Shown: positions 35,655 to 46,297, numbered from the stretch's first letter. The stretch is 64,000 nt of DNA from Actinoplanes xinjiangensis (GCF_003148685.1 NZ_QGGR01000003.1:62001-126000), one strand, 5' to 3'. Numbers and translations: made by a program. The notes: generated by a model from the letters alone, not told the origin.

Positions 35655-36560
35655 ATGCTCGACGTCACCCGGCTCACCGTCCTGGCCGCCGTCGCCCGGC
35701 ACGGCTCGGTGACCGCTGCGGCCCGCGCCCTGCACTACGCGCAGCCGTCGGTGAGCCATCATCTGGCCCGGCTGGAGGCTGAGACCGGCAGCCGGCTCCT
35801 GCAGCGGGTGGGCCGGGGCGTGCGGCTCACCGAGGCGGGCCGGCTGCTCGCCGACCGGGCCGAGGAGATCCTGGGGCGCCTCGCCGCCGCCGAGGCCGAG
35901 CTCGCCGAACTCACCGGGCTGCACGCCGGCCGGGTCCGGCTGGCCGCCTTCCCCTCGGCGCTCGGCACGTTCGTCCCGGTGGCCGCGGCCGGTTTCACCA
36001 CCGCCCACCCCGGTGTCGATCTGCGGTTCACCGAGGCGGAGCCGCCCGCCGCGGTCCGGCTGCTGCGCGCCGGCGAGGTGGAGGCCGCCCTGATCTTCAC
36101 CCATCCCGGCGCGTCCGCACGGGACGTGTCCTCAGCGGACCTGGCCGGTCTGAGGGCCGAGACCCTGCTGGACGAGCCGACCTACCTCGTCGTTCCGGAC
36201 GGCTGGCCGGGCGAGCGGCTGGCCGACCACGCGCAGCGGCCGTGGATCGGCGGCTGCGAACGATGCCGCGGCCGTCTGGTGGCCGCGTGCACGGCCGAAG
36301 GCTTCACCCCGGACATCCGGTTCACCACCGACGACTACGTGGCCGTACAGGCGCTGGTGGCGGCTGGGATGGGCGCGACGACGCTGCCGGCGCTCGCCCT
36401 CGCCGCGCACCGCAACCCGCGGGTGCGGGCCGTGCCGCTGCCTGGACCGGGCCGCCGGGTGTCGATCGCGGTCCTGGGTGATCCACCCGATCCCCCGGCG
36501 ACGGCGGCGCTGCTCGCCCAGCTCCGCGCCGCAGCCGCGACGGTTCCCGTCGTGGGTTAG
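35655..36560 (+). CDS. LysR-family transcriptional regulator
   Basis: The 301-residue protein opens with the LysR winged helix (HGSVTAAARALHYAQPSVSH, then HLARLEAETGSRLLQRVGRG) followed by a type 2 periplasmic-binding-like effector domain. It is divergently placed 84 bp from the dehydratase gene, the standard LysR arrangement, so it probably controls that gene and itself. The effector is unknown; an amino acid is a fair guess. It is convergent with miaB. Confidence 0.92.
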   Translation: MLDVTRLTVLAAVARHGSVTAAARALHYAQPSVSHHLARLEAETGSRLLQRVGRGVRLTEAGRLLADRAEEILGRLAAAEAELAELTGLHAGRVRLAAFPSALGTFVPVAAAGFTTAHPGVDLRFTEAEPPAAVRLLRAGEVEAALIFTHPGASARDVSSADLAGLRAETLLDEPTYLVVPDGWPGERLADHAQRPWIGGCERCRGRLVAACTAEGFTPDIRFTTDDYVAVQALVAAGMGATTLPALALAAHRNPRVRAVPLPGPGRRVSIAVLGDPPDPPATAALLAQLRAAAATVPVVG

Positions 36561-36628
36561 CGGCTCCGGCCGGATCTCGTGGATTCCGGTCGCACCACCA
36601 TGGCGGAACTCCGCGGGATCGGCGCGGT

Positions 36629-38128
36629 CTAGAGGGCGCAGCCGTCCGTTGCCGGGGGCAGCGGGGCCGGGATGCCGATCGACGGCAGGCCCAGCGAGAC
36701 GCCCTTCAATTTCGGGGTGCGGCCGGCCTCGAAGGCGTCGCCGGCCCGGGTGCGGCGGTGGCTCAGCGGATCGCCGTCGGCGTTGAGGTGGTGCGGGGCG
36801 GCGTAGGTGATCACCGTCTCGACGATGTCGCCGGGACGCGGAGCCAGGTCGCCGGTCAGCTCACCGGTGGCGAAGTGCACCAGGCGGCCGTCGCGGGCCC
36901 GGCCGCTCATCCGGCCGGTGCGCTCGTCCTTGCGGCCCTCGCCGACCGCGACCAGGACCTCGACCTTCTCGCCGACGAGCTTCTTGTTCTCCGCCCAGGT
37001 GATGTCCTCGAGCGTGGCGATCAGCCGGTTGTAGCGCTCCTGGACGACCGCCTTCGGGATCTGCTCCTCCATGGTCGCGGCCGGCGTGCCGGGGCGCTTC
37101 GAATACTGGAAGGTGAAGGCGCTGGAGAACCGGGCCCGGCGGACCACCTCGAGGGTCTGCTCGAAATCCTCGTCGGTCTCACCGGGGAAGCCGACGATGA
37201 TGTCGGTGGTGATCGCGGCGTCCGGCATGGCGGCCCGGACCTTCTCGATGATGCCCAGGTATTTCTCCTGGCGGTAGCTGCGGCGCATGGCCTTGAGCAC
37301 GGTGTCCGAGCCGGACTGCAACGGCATGTGCAGCGAGTGGCACACGTTCGGCGTCTCGGCCATCGCGGCGATCACGTCGTCGGTGAAGTCCTTCGGGTGC
37401 GGGCTGGTGAACCGGACCCGCTCCAGGCCCTCCACCTCGCCGCAGGCGCGCAGCAGCTTGCCGAAGGCGAGCCGGTCGCCGAACTCGGCACCGTACGAGT
37501 TCACGTTCTGCCCGAGCAGGGTCACCTCGAGGACGCCCTCGGCGACCAGGGCGCGCACCTCGGCCAGGATGTCGCCGGGGCGGCGGTCCTTCTCCTTGCC
37601 GCGCAGGCTCGGGACGATGCAGAACGTGCAGGTGTTGTTGCAGCCGACCGAGATGGAGACCCACCCCGCGTACGTCGACTCTCGCTTGGTCGGCAGCGTG
37701 GAGGGGAAGACCTCGAGCGACTCGAGGATCTCGACCTGCGCCTCCTCGTTGTGCCGGGCGCGTTCCAGCAGCGCCGGCAGCGAGCCGATGTTGTGGGTGC
37801 CGAAGACGACGTCGACCCAGGGCGCCTTCTTGACGATGTCGCCCTTGTCCTTCTGGGCGAGGCAGCCGCCGACCGCGATCTGCATGCCGGGGTTCTTCAG
37901 CTTGGTCGGGCGCAGGTGGCCGAGGTTGCCGTAGAGGCGGTTGTCGGCGTTCTCCCGGACGGCGCAGGTGTTGAAGACGACCACGTCCGCCGCGTCGGCC
38001 TCGGGGGCGCGCACATAACCGGCGTCCTCCATCAGGCCGGAGATCCGCTCGCTGTCGTGCACGTTCATCTGGCAGCCGTACGTGCGCACGTCGTAGGTGC
38101 GCGGGGCGCCGGTCATCTCGGTAGTCAT
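36629..38128 (-). CDS. miaB: tRNA-2-methylthio-N6-dimethylallyladenosine synthase MiaB
   Basis: MiaB is a radical-SAM methylthiotransferase that adds a methylthio group to i6A37 made by MiaA. The 499-residue protein has the N-terminal UPF0004 domain with three cluster cysteines ([32 protein letters not shown]), the radical-SAM motif [13 protein letters not shown], and a C-terminal TRAM domain. A Pro-rich tail after the TRAM domain is extra. Start is at ATG 38128; an ATG four codons on ([10 protein letters not shown]) is also plausible. Confidence 0.96.
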   Translation of the reverse strand: MTTEMTGAPRTYDVRTYGCQMNVHDSERISGLMEDAGYVRAPEADAADVVVFNTCAVRENADNRLYGNLGHLRPTKLKNPGMQIAVGGCLAQKDKGDIVKKAPWVDVVFGTHNIGSLPALLERARHNEEAQVEILESLEVFPSTLPTKRESTYAGWVSISVGCNNTCTFCIVPSLRGKEKDRRPGDILAEVRALVAEGVLEVTLLGQNVNSYGAEFGDRLAFGKLLRACGEVEGLERVRFTSPHPKDFTDDVIAAMAETPNVCHSLHMPLQSGSDTVLKAMRRSYRQEKYLGIIEKVRAAMPDAAITTDIIVGFPGETDEDFEQTLEVVRRARFSSAFTFQYSKRPGTPAATMEEQIPKAVVQERYNRLIATLEDITWAENKKLVGEKVEVLVAVGEGRKDERTGRMSGRARDGRLVHFATGELTGDLAPRPGDIVETVITYAAPHHLNADGDPLSHRRTRAGDAFEAGRTPKLKGVSLGLPSIGIPAPLPPATDGCAL

Positions 38129-38149
38129 GGCAATGTGCCAGGCTACCCC

Positions 38150-38623
38150 TCATGCCGCGGCGGGCCGCTCCGGCGTCGGGTCCGGTTTCCACCGCGAACG
38201 GTCACAGCCGGCCGGGGCGGCACACGCCGGATCGTGGCCGGTGCAGGGCCGCACGTGCCGTCGCTCGGTGCCGTCGTCGGTCTCCCGCTCGTCGGCGTGC
38301 ACCGGCCGGATGGTGCCGTCGGGCTCGCACAACACGTACCGCGAAGGGTTGAGGGTGTCGTCGGGAAGCAGGACCGCGGCACTCAGCCGGACCGCGACGG
38401 CGCTCGCGATGGTCTCCTCGGCGACGCCCGCGGGCGTCAGGTAGATGTCGGCCACGGTCGGGAAGTCCCCGCCGACGTGATAGACGTCGCAGAGCAGATC
38501 CGCACCGGCGACCATGCCGTGCGCCGGGCGTTCCAGAGCACCGGCCAGCGCACCCATGACCCGATCCGGATCGATCCGGCCGGCGATGCACCAGTTCCAC
38601 GGGCCGTCCGCCATAAAGTCCAT
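38150..38623 (-). CDS. Hypothetical protein, 157 aa
   Basis: The protein starts MDFMADGPWNWCIAGRIDPD after AAAGGGG eight bases upstream. The first 110 residues look folded (AGADLLCDVYHVGGDFPTVA); the tail has four of the protein's cysteines or acids in RHVRPCTGHDPACAAPAGCD, possibly a metal site. No family is recognised, and there is no signal peptide or membrane segment. It is transcribed toward miaB and is divergent from the glutamate transporter operon, whose promoter lies in the shared gap of about 130 bases. Confidence 0.65.
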   Translation of the reverse strand: MDFMADGPWNWCIAGRIDPDRVMGALAGALERPAHGMVAGADLLCDVYHVGGDFPTVADIYLTPAGVAEETIASAVAVRLSAAVLLPDDTLNPSRYVLCEPDGTIRPVHADERETDDGTERRHVRPCTGHDPACAAPAGCDRSRWKPDPTPERPAAA

Positions 38624-38752
38624 GGTCCGGACCCCTTTCTCCGCGCTGAAGCTGTGTTACCGCTCCGTGACCATTCTCGACACATTCCGATACTGACGGG
38701 CCCATAGGGTGTGTCCATTCGAGTGAACCGACAACGAGTGGATGGACCAGGG

Positions 38753-39496
38753 GTGACAGGCGAGGCTCTCATCGTCCTAGAGAACGTCAACAAGTGGTTC
38801 GGGCCCTTGCACGTGCTACAGGACGTCGACCTGTCTGTCGCGCGCGGCGAGGTCGTGGTCGTCATCGGACCCTCCGGGTCCGGCAAGTCCACGCTGTGCC
38901 GCGCCATCAACCGGCTGGAGCCGATCAACTCCGGCACGATCACTTTCGACGGGCAACCACTTCCGGCCGAGGGCCGGGCGCTGGCGCGGCTGCGCAGCGA
39001 AGTCGGCATGGTGTTCCAGTCGTTCAACCTCTTCGCGCACAAGACCATCCTCCAGAACGTGATGCTGGGGCCGGTCAAGGTGCGCAAGGAGAAGTCCGCG
39101 GTCGTCCGTGAGCGTGCCATGGGGCTACTGGAACGGGTCGGCATCGCCAACCAGGCCGACAAGTACCCGGCGCAGCTCTCCGGCGGCCAGCAGCAGCGCG
39201 TCGCGATCGCGCGGGCGCTCGCCATGCAGCCCAAGGCGCTGCTCTTCGACGAGCCGACCAGCGCGCTCGACCCGGAGATGGTCGGCGAGGTGCTGGATGT
39301 GATGACCTCGCTCGCCCGCGACGGCATGACCATGGTGGTCGTCACCCACGAGATGGGTTTCGCCCGCCACGCGGCCGACCGGGTCGTGTTCATGGCCGAC
39401 GGTCAGCTCGTGGAGCAGGCCGCGCCGGAGGAGTTCTTCGCGAACCCGCGGAGCGACCGGGCCAGGGACTTCCTTTCCAAGATCCTCACGCACTGA
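38753..39496 (+). CDS. gluA: Glutamate ABC transporter ATP-binding protein GluA
   Basis: The polar amino acid type ABC ATPase has Walker [22 protein letters not shown]-loop [14 protein letters not shown], signature [20 protein letters not shown], Walker B LLFDEP and H-loop [10 protein letters not shown]. Length is 247 residues from the GTG at 38753 ([16 protein letters not shown]), matching GluA; the frame is open 14 codons further up and the ribosome site is poor. It energises the GluBCD importer encoded immediately downstream. Confidence 0.93.
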   Translation: MTGEALIVLENVNKWFGPLHVLQDVDLSVARGEVVVVIGPSGSGKSTLCRAINRLEPINSGTITFDGQPLPAEGRALARLRSEVGMVFQSFNLFAHKTILQNVMLGPVKVRKEKSAVVRERAMGLLERVGIANQADKYPAQLSGGQQQRVAIARALAMQPKALLFDEPTSALDPEMVGEVLDVMTSLARDGMTMVVVTHEMGFARHAADRVVFMADGQLVEQAAPEEFFANPRSDRARDFLSKILTH

Positions 39497-39550
39497 TGCG
39501 CCCTCAGGGCCGCCACACGACGGCGGTCCTGATCGAAAAGGAGATTAAGT

Positions 39551-40429
39551 ATGCGTTTCACTCGTGCAGCCGTGGTGGCCACCGCCGCGGCTCTGACTCT
39601 CGGCCTGACCGCGTGTGGCGGCGACAAGACGGAGTCGGGTGACACCGGTACCAGCAAGTCGTTCGCCGCGGGCAGCACCATGGAGAAGCTCAACAAGGCG
39701 CAGTCGATCAAGGTCGGCACCAAGTTCGACCAGCCCGGCTTCGGTCTCAAGGGTCTGTCCGGCAAGCCGGAGGGCTTCGACGTCGAGGTCGCGAAGATCA
39801 TCGTCAAGGAGCTCGGGATCCCCGCGGACAAGATCGAGTTCGTGGAGACGCCGTCCAAGGTCCGCGAGGACGTCATCGTGAACGGCAACGTCGACTTCGT
39901 CGTCGCGACCTACACGATCAACGACAAGCGCAAGGAGCGCATCGCCTTCGCCGGGCCGTACTACGAGGCCGGCCAGAACATCCTGGTCAAGGCGGACGAG
40001 GCGACCATCACCGGCCCGGACGCCTTCAAGGCGGGCGACAAGAAGGTCTGCTCGGTCACCGGCTCGACCCCGGGCGAGAACATCAAGACGTACGTCAAGG
40101 ACGTCGCCACCCAGCTGGTGCTCTTCGACACCTACGACAAGTGCGTCGCCGCTCTCGACGGTGGCCAGGTCAACGCCGTGACCACCGACAACGTCATTCT
40201 CCTCGGCTACATCGCCAAGAACGAGGGCAAGTACAAGCTGGCCGGCGACAACTTCACCAAGGAGCCGTACGGCATCGGCGTGAAGCTGGACGACAAGGAC
40301 TTCCGGACCTTCATCAACGACACGCTGGAGAAGGCCTACGCCGACGGCAGCTGGAAGAAGGCCTGGGACGACACCGCCGGCAAGTTCGGCGCCGAGCTGG
40401 GCACCGCCCCCGCCGTCAACCGTTACTGA
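39551..40429 (+). CDS. gluB: Glutamate-binding lipoprotein GluB
   Basis: A lipoprotein signal (MRFTRAAVVATAAALTLGLT, then ACGG) is followed by a type 2 periplasmic-binding fold. The chain has the amino acid binding layout IKVGTKFDQPGFGLKGLSGK, PEGFDVEVAKIIVKELG and VNGNVDFVVATYTINDKRKE. A disulphide-capable Cys pair (VCSVTGST and DKCVAAL) is present, as in GluB proteins. It delivers glutamate to GluC and GluD. AAGGAG stands six or seven bases before the ATG. Confidence 0.93.
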   Translation: MRFTRAAVVATAAALTLGLTACGGDKTESGDTGTSKSFAAGSTMEKLNKAQSIKVGTKFDQPGFGLKGLSGKPEGFDVEVAKIIVKELGIPADKIEFVETPSKVREDVIVNGNVDFVVATYTINDKRKERIAFAGPYYEAGQNILVKADEATITGPDAFKAGDKKVCSVTGSTPGENIKTYVKDVATQLVLFDTYDKCVAALDGGQVNAVTTDNVILLGYIAKNEGKYKLAGDNFTKEPYGIGVKLDDKDFRTFINDTLEKAYADGSWKKAWDDTAGKFGAELGTAPAVNRY

Positions 40430-40460
40430 TCTCATCAGCTGATCCGGGGAGCTTCCGCCC

Positions 40461-41171
40461 GTGAGTGTTTGGGTAGACAAGTTCGACGTCTTCGCGGGCG
40501 GTTTCTGGCTCACCTTCCAGATCTGCGTGCTCGCCGCGACCGGCGCCCTCATCCTGGGCGCCGTCGTGGCGGTGCTCCGCATCTCACCGGTGCCGCCGCT
40601 GCGGGCGGTCGGCACCGCATACGTCACGATCTTCCGCAACATGCCACTGACCGTGGTCATGTTCTTCTCCGCGTTCGCCCTGCCGGCACTCGGCTCGAAC
40701 GCGGACTTCCTGCGCATCCCGGTACTGGACCTGGTCTTCACCCGGCTCAGCACCGACCTGCCGTACTTCCGCTTCGCCCTGATCGCGCTGACCCTCTACA
40801 CGGCCGCGTTCGTGTGTGAGGCGCTGCGGTCCGGCGTCAACGCGGTCTCGCCCGGCCAGGCCGAGGCGGCCCGGTCACTGGGGCTGACCTTCACCCAGAA
40901 TCTGCGGTACGTGGTGCTGCCGCAGTCGTGGAAGGCGTCGATCGTCCCGCTCGGGTCGGTGATCATCGCGATGATCAAGAACTCGGCCCTGATCGGCTTC
41001 TTCGGCGTGGTCGGTGACCTCTCCGCCACCGCGGACCAGCTCACCGGCGCCGAGGGCTACGCCTTCATCCCCGTCGCCATCGGCATCTCGATCGGATACC
41101 TGATCATGACTGTCCCCCTCGGGGCCCTTCTGGACCGGATCGAGCGGCGGCAGGCGGTGGCGGCCCGATGA
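40461..41171 (+). CDS. gluC: Glutamate ABC transporter permease GluC
   Basis: The 236-residue permease begins MSVWVDKFDVFAGGFWLTFQ and has about five spans and the EAA-type loop SPGQAEAARSLGLTFTQNLRYV that contacts the ATPase. It pairs with GluD in a heterodimeric pore. The GTG start is 31 bases past gluB, with GGGGAG nearby. Its last four bases overlap the gluD start (ATGA). Confidence 0.93.
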   Translation: MSVWVDKFDVFAGGFWLTFQICVLAATGALILGAVVAVLRISPVPPLRAVGTAYVTIFRNMPLTVVMFFSAFALPALGSNADFLRIPVLDLVFTRLSTDLPYFRFALIALTLYTAAFVCEALRSGVNAVSPGQAEAARSLGLTFTQNLRYVVLPQSWKASIVPLGSVIIAMIKNSALIGFFGVVGDLSATADQLTGAEGYAFIPVAIGISIGYLIMTVPLGALLDRIERRQAVAAR

Positions 41172-42133
41172 CCCAGCAGACCGTCCTGTACGACGTACCC
41201 GGCCCCCGCCAGCGCCGACTGACGCTGATCATCAGCATCCTCGCCACGATCCTCGTCGCGGCCGGCGCGTACTTCCTGATCTACCAGCCCCTGGACGAGA
41301 AGGGGCAGCTCTCGATGGAACTGTGGGGGCCGCTGATCGACCCCTCGAACGAGAACTTCACCCTCGTCTGGCAGCGGATCTGGGTCGGCATCGAGAACAC
41401 GCTGATCGCGGCGGGCCTGGCGATCGTCACCTCGCTCGTGATCGGGACACTGCTCGCGGTGCTACGGCTCCAGCTCAAGAGCATCGCCGGTAACCGCTAC
41501 GCCGGATTCTCCAGCCCCGTGGCCTACCTCTTGCGCGGACTCGGTACCGGTCTGGCCGTACTCACCCGGGTCTGTGTCGAGGTCTTCCGGGGTCTTCCGG
41601 TGGTCATCACGATCTTCTTCGTGGCCCGGGGCTTCCCCGAGTTCGGCATCACCCTCGACACGCTGTGGTATCTGGTGATCGGCCTGACCGTCTACAACGG
41701 GGTCGTCATCGCCGAGATCCTGCGCTCCGGCATGGAGGGCCTGCCGTCCGGCCAGCGCGAGGCCGCCGTCGCGATCGGTCTCTCACCGTTGCAGACCACC
41801 GGCCTGATCCTGCTCCCGCAGGCGTTCCGGATCATGCTGCCGGCGCTGATCAGCCAGCTCGTGGTGGTCCTCAAGGACACCTCGCTCGGCTTCATCATCA
41901 GCTACGAGGAGACCCTCAACATCGGCAAGCAGATCATCGGCGTGCTGAGCAACCCGATCCAGGTCTACTTCGTGATCGCGGTGCTCTTCATCCTGGTGAA
42001 CTACTCGCTGTCGAAGCTCGCCCAGTACGTGCAGAAGCGGCTCGCCCGCGGCCGCAAGACCGCGAACCTCCCCGCCCAGAACCCGCCTCCGGCCGCGCTC
42101 GTCTCGCAGGCCGAGGGCGCGGGCGGCCCCTGA
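41168..42133 (+). CDS. gluD: Glutamate ABC transporter permease GluD
   Basis: The 321-residue permease has an N-terminal span (LTLIISILATILVAAGAYFL), a segment of about 45 residues outside, and the core with the EAA loop PSGQREAAVAIGLSPLQTTG. The C-terminal tail is cytoplasmic, basic, then Pro/Ala-rich. Overlap with gluC implies equal production. It ends three bases from the convergent rny gene. Confidence 0.93.
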   Translation: MTQQTVLYDVPGPRQRRLTLIISILATILVAAGAYFLIYQPLDEKGQLSMELWGPLIDPSNENFTLVWQRIWVGIENTLIAAGLAIVTSLVIGTLLAVLRLQLKSIAGNRYAGFSSPVAYLLRGLGTGLAVLTRVCVEVFRGLPVVITIFFVARGFPEFGITLDTLWYLVIGLTVYNGVVIAEILRSGMEGLPSGQREAAVAIGLSPLQTTGLILLPQAFRIMLPALISQLVVVLKDTSLGFIISYEETLNIGKQIIGVLSNPIQVYFVIAVLFILVNYSLSKLAQYVQKRLARGRKTANLPAQNPPPAALVSQAEGAGGP

Positions 42134-42136
42134 CGC

Positions 42137-43861
42137 TCACCGGGCCAGTTCGGTCACCCGGGACTCACGGACCACGGTGACCCGGATCTGGCCCGGGTAG
42201 GTCAGCTCCTCCTCGATCTGCTTCGCCACGTCGCGGGCCAGCACGGCGGCGCCGATGTCGTCGATGTCGTCCGGCCGCACCATCACCCGGATCTCGCGGC
42301 CGGCCTGCATCGCGAAGACCTTCTCCACCCCGGCCTTGCCCCCGGCGATCTCCTCGATGCGTTCCAGCCTCTTGACGTACGCTTCCAGGCTCTCCCGCCG
42401 GGCGCCCGGCCGCCCACCGGAACACGCGTCGGCCGCCTGCGTCAGCACCGCCTCGATGGTCTGCGGCGGCACCTCGTTGTGATGCGCTTCGATGGCGTGG
42501 ACGACGTCCTCGTGCTCGCCGTACTTACGGGCCATGTCCGCGCCGATCAGGGCGTGACTGCCCTCCACCTCGTGGGTCAGCGCCTTGCCGATGTCGTGCA
42601 GGAACGCCGCCCGCTTCATCGTCGGCACGTCCAGACCCAGCTCGGCCGCCATGATCCCTGCGATGTGCGCGGTCTCCACCAGATGCTTCAGCACGTTCTG
42701 GCCGTAGCTCGTCCGGTAACGCAGCCGGCCCAGCAGCTTCACCAGCTCCGGATGAATGTCGGTGATCCCGACGTCGACCAGGGCCTCCTCGGCCGCCCGG
42801 TCGCACAGCCGCTCCACCTCGTTCTTGGCGCTGTCGAAGACCTCCTCGATCCGGTGCGGATGGATCCGGCCGTCCAGCACCAGTTTCTCCAGCGTGAGGC
42901 GGCCCACCTCCCGGCGTACCGGATCGAAACAGGAGAGAAGGACCGCCTCCGGGGTGTCGTCGATGATCAGGTTGACCCCGGTGGTCGACTCGAACGCCCG
43001 GATGTTGCGGCCCTCACGGCCGATGATCCGGCCCTTCATCTCGTCGCTCGGCAGGTGCAGCACGCTGACCACACTCTCCGCGGTCTGCTCGCTGGCGATC
43101 CGCTGGATCGCGTCGACCACGATGTGCCGGGCCCGGGTGTCGGCGGTGTTCTTCGCCTCGGTCTCGATGTCCCGGACCAGGATCGCGGCCTCCCGCTTGG
43201 CCTGCCCCTCGATCGCCTCGATCAACTCGGTACGGGCGGACTCCACGCTCAGGCCGGCGATCCGCTCCAGCTCACGGCGTTTCACCTCGTCCGCCTTCGC
43301 CAGCTCCGCCTCCCGGGCCGTCAGCGCCGACTCCCGCTTCGACAGATCCGACTCCAGGGCGGCGAGCCGGCGCTCCCGTTCCACCAGGCGCTCCACCTCC
43401 TCGGCGTGCAGCCGCTCCCGCTCGTCGATCCGGGCGGCACGGCGCTCCACCTCCGCCGCCTGCTCCTTCACCGTCGCGTTGAGCAGGGCGACCTCCCGCT
43501 CCCCCGACCGGCGGGCGGCGGCCCTCAACTGCTCGGCGTCCGTCTCCGCCTGGCGGTGGGCGTGCTCCAGAATCGTGTCGGCCTCGCTGTGCGCCGTCTC
43601 CAGCACCCGACGGGCCTCGGCACGGGCGGCATTCGCCTCGGCCTTCGCGGCGGCGGTCTCGGCCCGTACCGAAGCGGCCTTGGCCTTGGCGTCCTCGACC
43701 TTCGCCTGCGCGTCACCGACCGCCTGCTCCCGGCGAACCTGAGCATCCTGCCGGTCGGTGTGCAGCACGCGCAGCGCCCGCGCCCCGAGGACCAGCCCGG
43801 CTATCACCGACGCGGCAAGCACGATGATCGCAACCACGAGCACCCAGTCCACGGGGGTCAT
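42137..43861 (-). CDS. rny: Ribonuclease Y
   Basis: RNase Y is a membrane-anchored endoribonuclease that starts mRNA decay. The 574-residue protein has an N-terminal membrane helix (VLVVAIIVLAASVIAGLVLG), a long coiled coil rich in Ala, Glu and Arg (about 45 to 260), a KH domain (GRIIGREGRNIRAFESTTGV), and an HD domain (RAAFLHDIGKALTHEVEGSH). The ATG at 43861 gives a normal start; the frame is open 30 codons upstream without a better site, and GGGAGA is nearby. It is convergent with gluD and follows a 1.6-kb gene-free stretch. Confidence 0.95.
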   Translation of the reverse strand: MTPVDWVLVVAIIVLAASVIAGLVLGARALRVLHTDRQDAQVRREQAVGDAQAKVEDAKAKAASVRAETAAAKAEANAARAEARRVLETAHSEADTILEHAHRQAETDAEQLRAAARRSGEREVALLNATVKEQAAEVERRAARIDERERLHAEEVERLVERERRLAALESDLSKRESALTAREAELAKADEVKRRELERIAGLSVESARTELIEAIEGQAKREAAILVRDIETEAKNTADTRARHIVVDAIQRIASEQTAESVVSVLHLPSDEMKGRIIGREGRNIRAFESTTGVNLIIDDTPEAVLLSCFDPVRREVGRLTLEKLVLDGRIHPHRIEEVFDSAKNEVERLCDRAAEEALVDVGITDIHPELVKLLGRLRYRTSYGQNVLKHLVETAHIAGIMAAELGLDVPTMKRAAFLHDIGKALTHEVEGSHALIGADMARKYGEHEDVVHAIEAHHNEVPPQTIEAVLTQAADACSGGRPGARRESLEAYVKRLERIEEIAGGKAGVEKVFAMQAGREIRVMVRPDDIDDIGAAVLARDVAKQIEEELTYPGQIRVTVVRESRVTELAR

Positions 43862-45482
43862 CTCGCCGCGTCTCCCTTCGCCGCCGGCGCGGTGCACACG
43901 CGCGGGCTCTCTGCGGGATGCCCGACCAAGGCAGCTGACCGCGGGCGGCACCGGGCCCCGGGCATCACGCGCTCCGCCTTCGGCTACCCCGAGCTTCCAG
44001 TCTCCGTCCGAACGGCTTCGGTCCGCCTGGCTTCCGTCCGCTGCCCGGCCTACGTCTGCCTGCCGATCCGTCGGCTTTCGCCTGCGGGCCGGCCTTCAGC
44101 GGCTTCGTCCGTTCGCCTTGTCCGTCGGCGCTGACCCGGCACCCGGAACCGTTCGGCTTCGTCCGTCGGCGCCGACCTTCGGGCCCGTTCGCCCTGGCCT
44201 GTCGGCGTTTCGTCGGCTTTCCATTCCGTCGGGTTCGGCTGCCTACGTCTGCCGTCGGGTATCGACGGCTGCGGCTGGCGGCTTCTCGTCAGCCGGCCGC
44301 TTGTCGGCCGGCTTCCTGTCTGCCGTCGGTCCCGCCTGCGCCGGTTCCGCCGGCCTCTTCAGCCGGCTGGTCCGATGCCTGCGGGGGAACCGTTGCACGG
44401 TCATCGCCTGCCACCCTCGCCGGCCGTCGGTTGCCCATCCCGGTGCCGGTGGCTCGGCCGACTCGGGCTTACGGCCCGGGTCGAGCATGCGCGGCATCGG
44501 CCGGGCCATCGAAGGCTCGGTTTCGGTCGGCTCCGGTTGTCAGGCTCGGTGGTCCGGCTTCCGTCGGGTCTCCGGGCGCCGTTCGCACATGGCGTCCGGC
44601 GTCCTCGGTCCTCCGGCTCAGGGACGACGGCCGCATCGGATGATCACCGTGCGCCCATCCGTGCAGCATTTCCCTGCGTAGCCTCGCCACCGCGGCCGTC
44701 CCACCGGAGGGGGTCCATCGTTACCGTCCGTGGGATACGACGATGTCTCGAGCGAACATCGTCGCCCGAGACCCCATCCGTTCCCCCGGCCGGCATCAAA
44801 AGGCCCACCAGCGAGCCGCCCACCGGACGCTCGAATCAGGAGTGTGTGGAGTTGTGGGGTTGACCGCCGGTATGTCGCTCCGTCTGCCGCGCGGTCAGCG
44901 GCCGACGGAGGCACCCATCGAGCTAAAACCGCCCAAGTGATGCCGTAATGTAATGCGATCTATGTTGTGCCTGTTGCATACGATGGTCGAACAAACCTTG
45001 TGTAACGCGAGGCTAGGTCGCGAGCACCGCTTCGGTCAAGGACTCATGATTCGGCAGCGGATAGGACGTACGGCACAGAGATGCTTACGCCCAGCTCACG
45101 ATCCCACGGGACATTTCCAGACGTACCACGCGATCACGCCCTTCCCTCCTCGGCCGTAGCCATTATCGCCGCCGACGTCGGCGCCGAAGCGCACGACACG
45201 GAGCGTGACAACGACCCGAAGTGACGGAACGTGTCAGCCACCACAACCTCGAAGTCATCGCGTGATATCGGGCTGAACGGTCACCAGAGGAGCGATCCTC
45301 ACATCAGGACTATATCGGCGAAAGCCCTGGCCACCGCCGCAACGGCTCGGCTCCGTGAGTAACACCGCTGCCCGCGCCCACGACTCGGACCCTCCCGGGC
45401 CATCCCGTCCCCTGACCGGCCCGCCCTCGATCGGCATGTACCGGGCGACACCGCCGGAAGGCGCCGGGGTGCCGCGGAGGTT
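43862..45482. other. 1.6-kb gene-free region
   Basis: Nothing here is a convincing gene. The part 43970-44350 is built of degenerate CTTCCGTC/CGTCGGC pieces: CGGCTTCGTCCG recurs near 44099 and 44154, GTCCGTCGGCG near 44119 and 44161, and CCTACGTCTGCC near 44049 and 44241. The part 44940-45300 is clearly less GC-rich than its surroundings (for example TGCCGTAATGTAATGCGATC) with only short open frames. It may be decayed DNA, an unknown RNA, or a long leader for rny. Confidence 0.6.
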
Positions 45483-46283
45483 TCAGGCCTGGAGGTCGTC
45501 GACCCCGTCGGCAAGGGCATCCGCGTCGATGGCGTCGACGAACTCGGCGGCTTCGGCATCCCGGGCGGCGAGTGCGTCCTTGACCGCGCGGATGGCGATG
45601 CCCGCCGGGTAGCCCTTTCGGGCGAGCATCGCGACGAGCCGGCGGAAGATCGCGTCGGGCGTTCCCCTCGTGCTGCGGAGTTTCCGGTCGACCAGAGCAC
45701 GCGCCGCTTCGGCCTCGGCCTCGTCGTCGACCACCTCCAGCGCCTCGCCTGCGGTCTCCGCGTCGACCCCACGCTGCCGCAACTCGTTGGCGAGCGCCCG
45801 GCGGGCCAGTCCACGACCGTGGTGCCGGCTGGAGACCCAGGCCCGCGCGAAGGCCGCGTCGTCAATGATCCCGACCTCGTCGTAGCGGTCGAGGACCTCG
45901 GCGATCACCTCTTCGGAGATCTCCTTGCGGAGCAGCACCTTCGTCAGCTCGGCCCGGGTCCTCGGGCGGACGGCCAGCTGACGCAGGCAGATCTCCCGGG
46001 CGACCTCGGACTCACTGCGCGGTGGCTCCGCACGTGCCTCCCGGCCCACCGAGAAGCCGTCACGGCCCGCCGAGACGTTCCCCCGGCCCGCCGGGAAAGT
46101 GTCACCGTCCGCCGGAACGTCGGGGTCGGCGAACGCTCCCGGGTCCGGGGCGCCGCGGCGGCCGCGACGCCCCGTGGAACGTCGCGGCCCGTCCGCGTCA
46201 TCGCCCGCTGTCGTGCCGGCGCCGGTCCGGGGCGGAATGGCATCCCATCCCCGCCCGGACCGTGCGCCGCGCCGTCCGGCCAT
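45483..46283 (-). CDS. recX: RecA regulator RecX
   Basis: RecX binds RecA filaments and limits recombination and the SOS response. The 266-residue protein has a disordered, Arg/Gly/Pro/Asp-rich N-terminal half of about 90 residues, then the three-helix repeats of RecX: AREICLRQLAVRPRTRAELT, FARAWVSSRHHGRGLARRAL and RRLVAMLARKGYPAGIAIRA. It starts 14 bases after the recA stop, so it belongs to the same SOS-controlled transcript. Confidence 0.94.
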   Translation of the reverse strand: MAGRRGARSGRGWDAIPPRTGAGTTAGDDADGPRRSTGRRGRRGAPDPGAFADPDVPADGDTFPAGRGNVSAGRDGFSVGREARAEPPRSESEVAREICLRQLAVRPRTRAELTKVLLRKEISEEVIAEVLDRYDEVGIIDDAAFARAWVSSRHHGRGLARRALANELRQRGVDAETAGEALEVVDDEAEAEAARALVDRKLRSTRGTPDAIFRRLVAMLARKGYPAGIAIRAVKDALAARDAEAAEFVDAIDADALADGVDDLQA

Positions 46284-46297
46284 CGCGATCTACCGGA

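Noticed and set aside
44953..45159. 68-codon plus-strand frame in the low-GC gap
   Set aside because: No ribosome site, unusual codon use for this genome and no recognisable feature; kept as part of the gene-free region.
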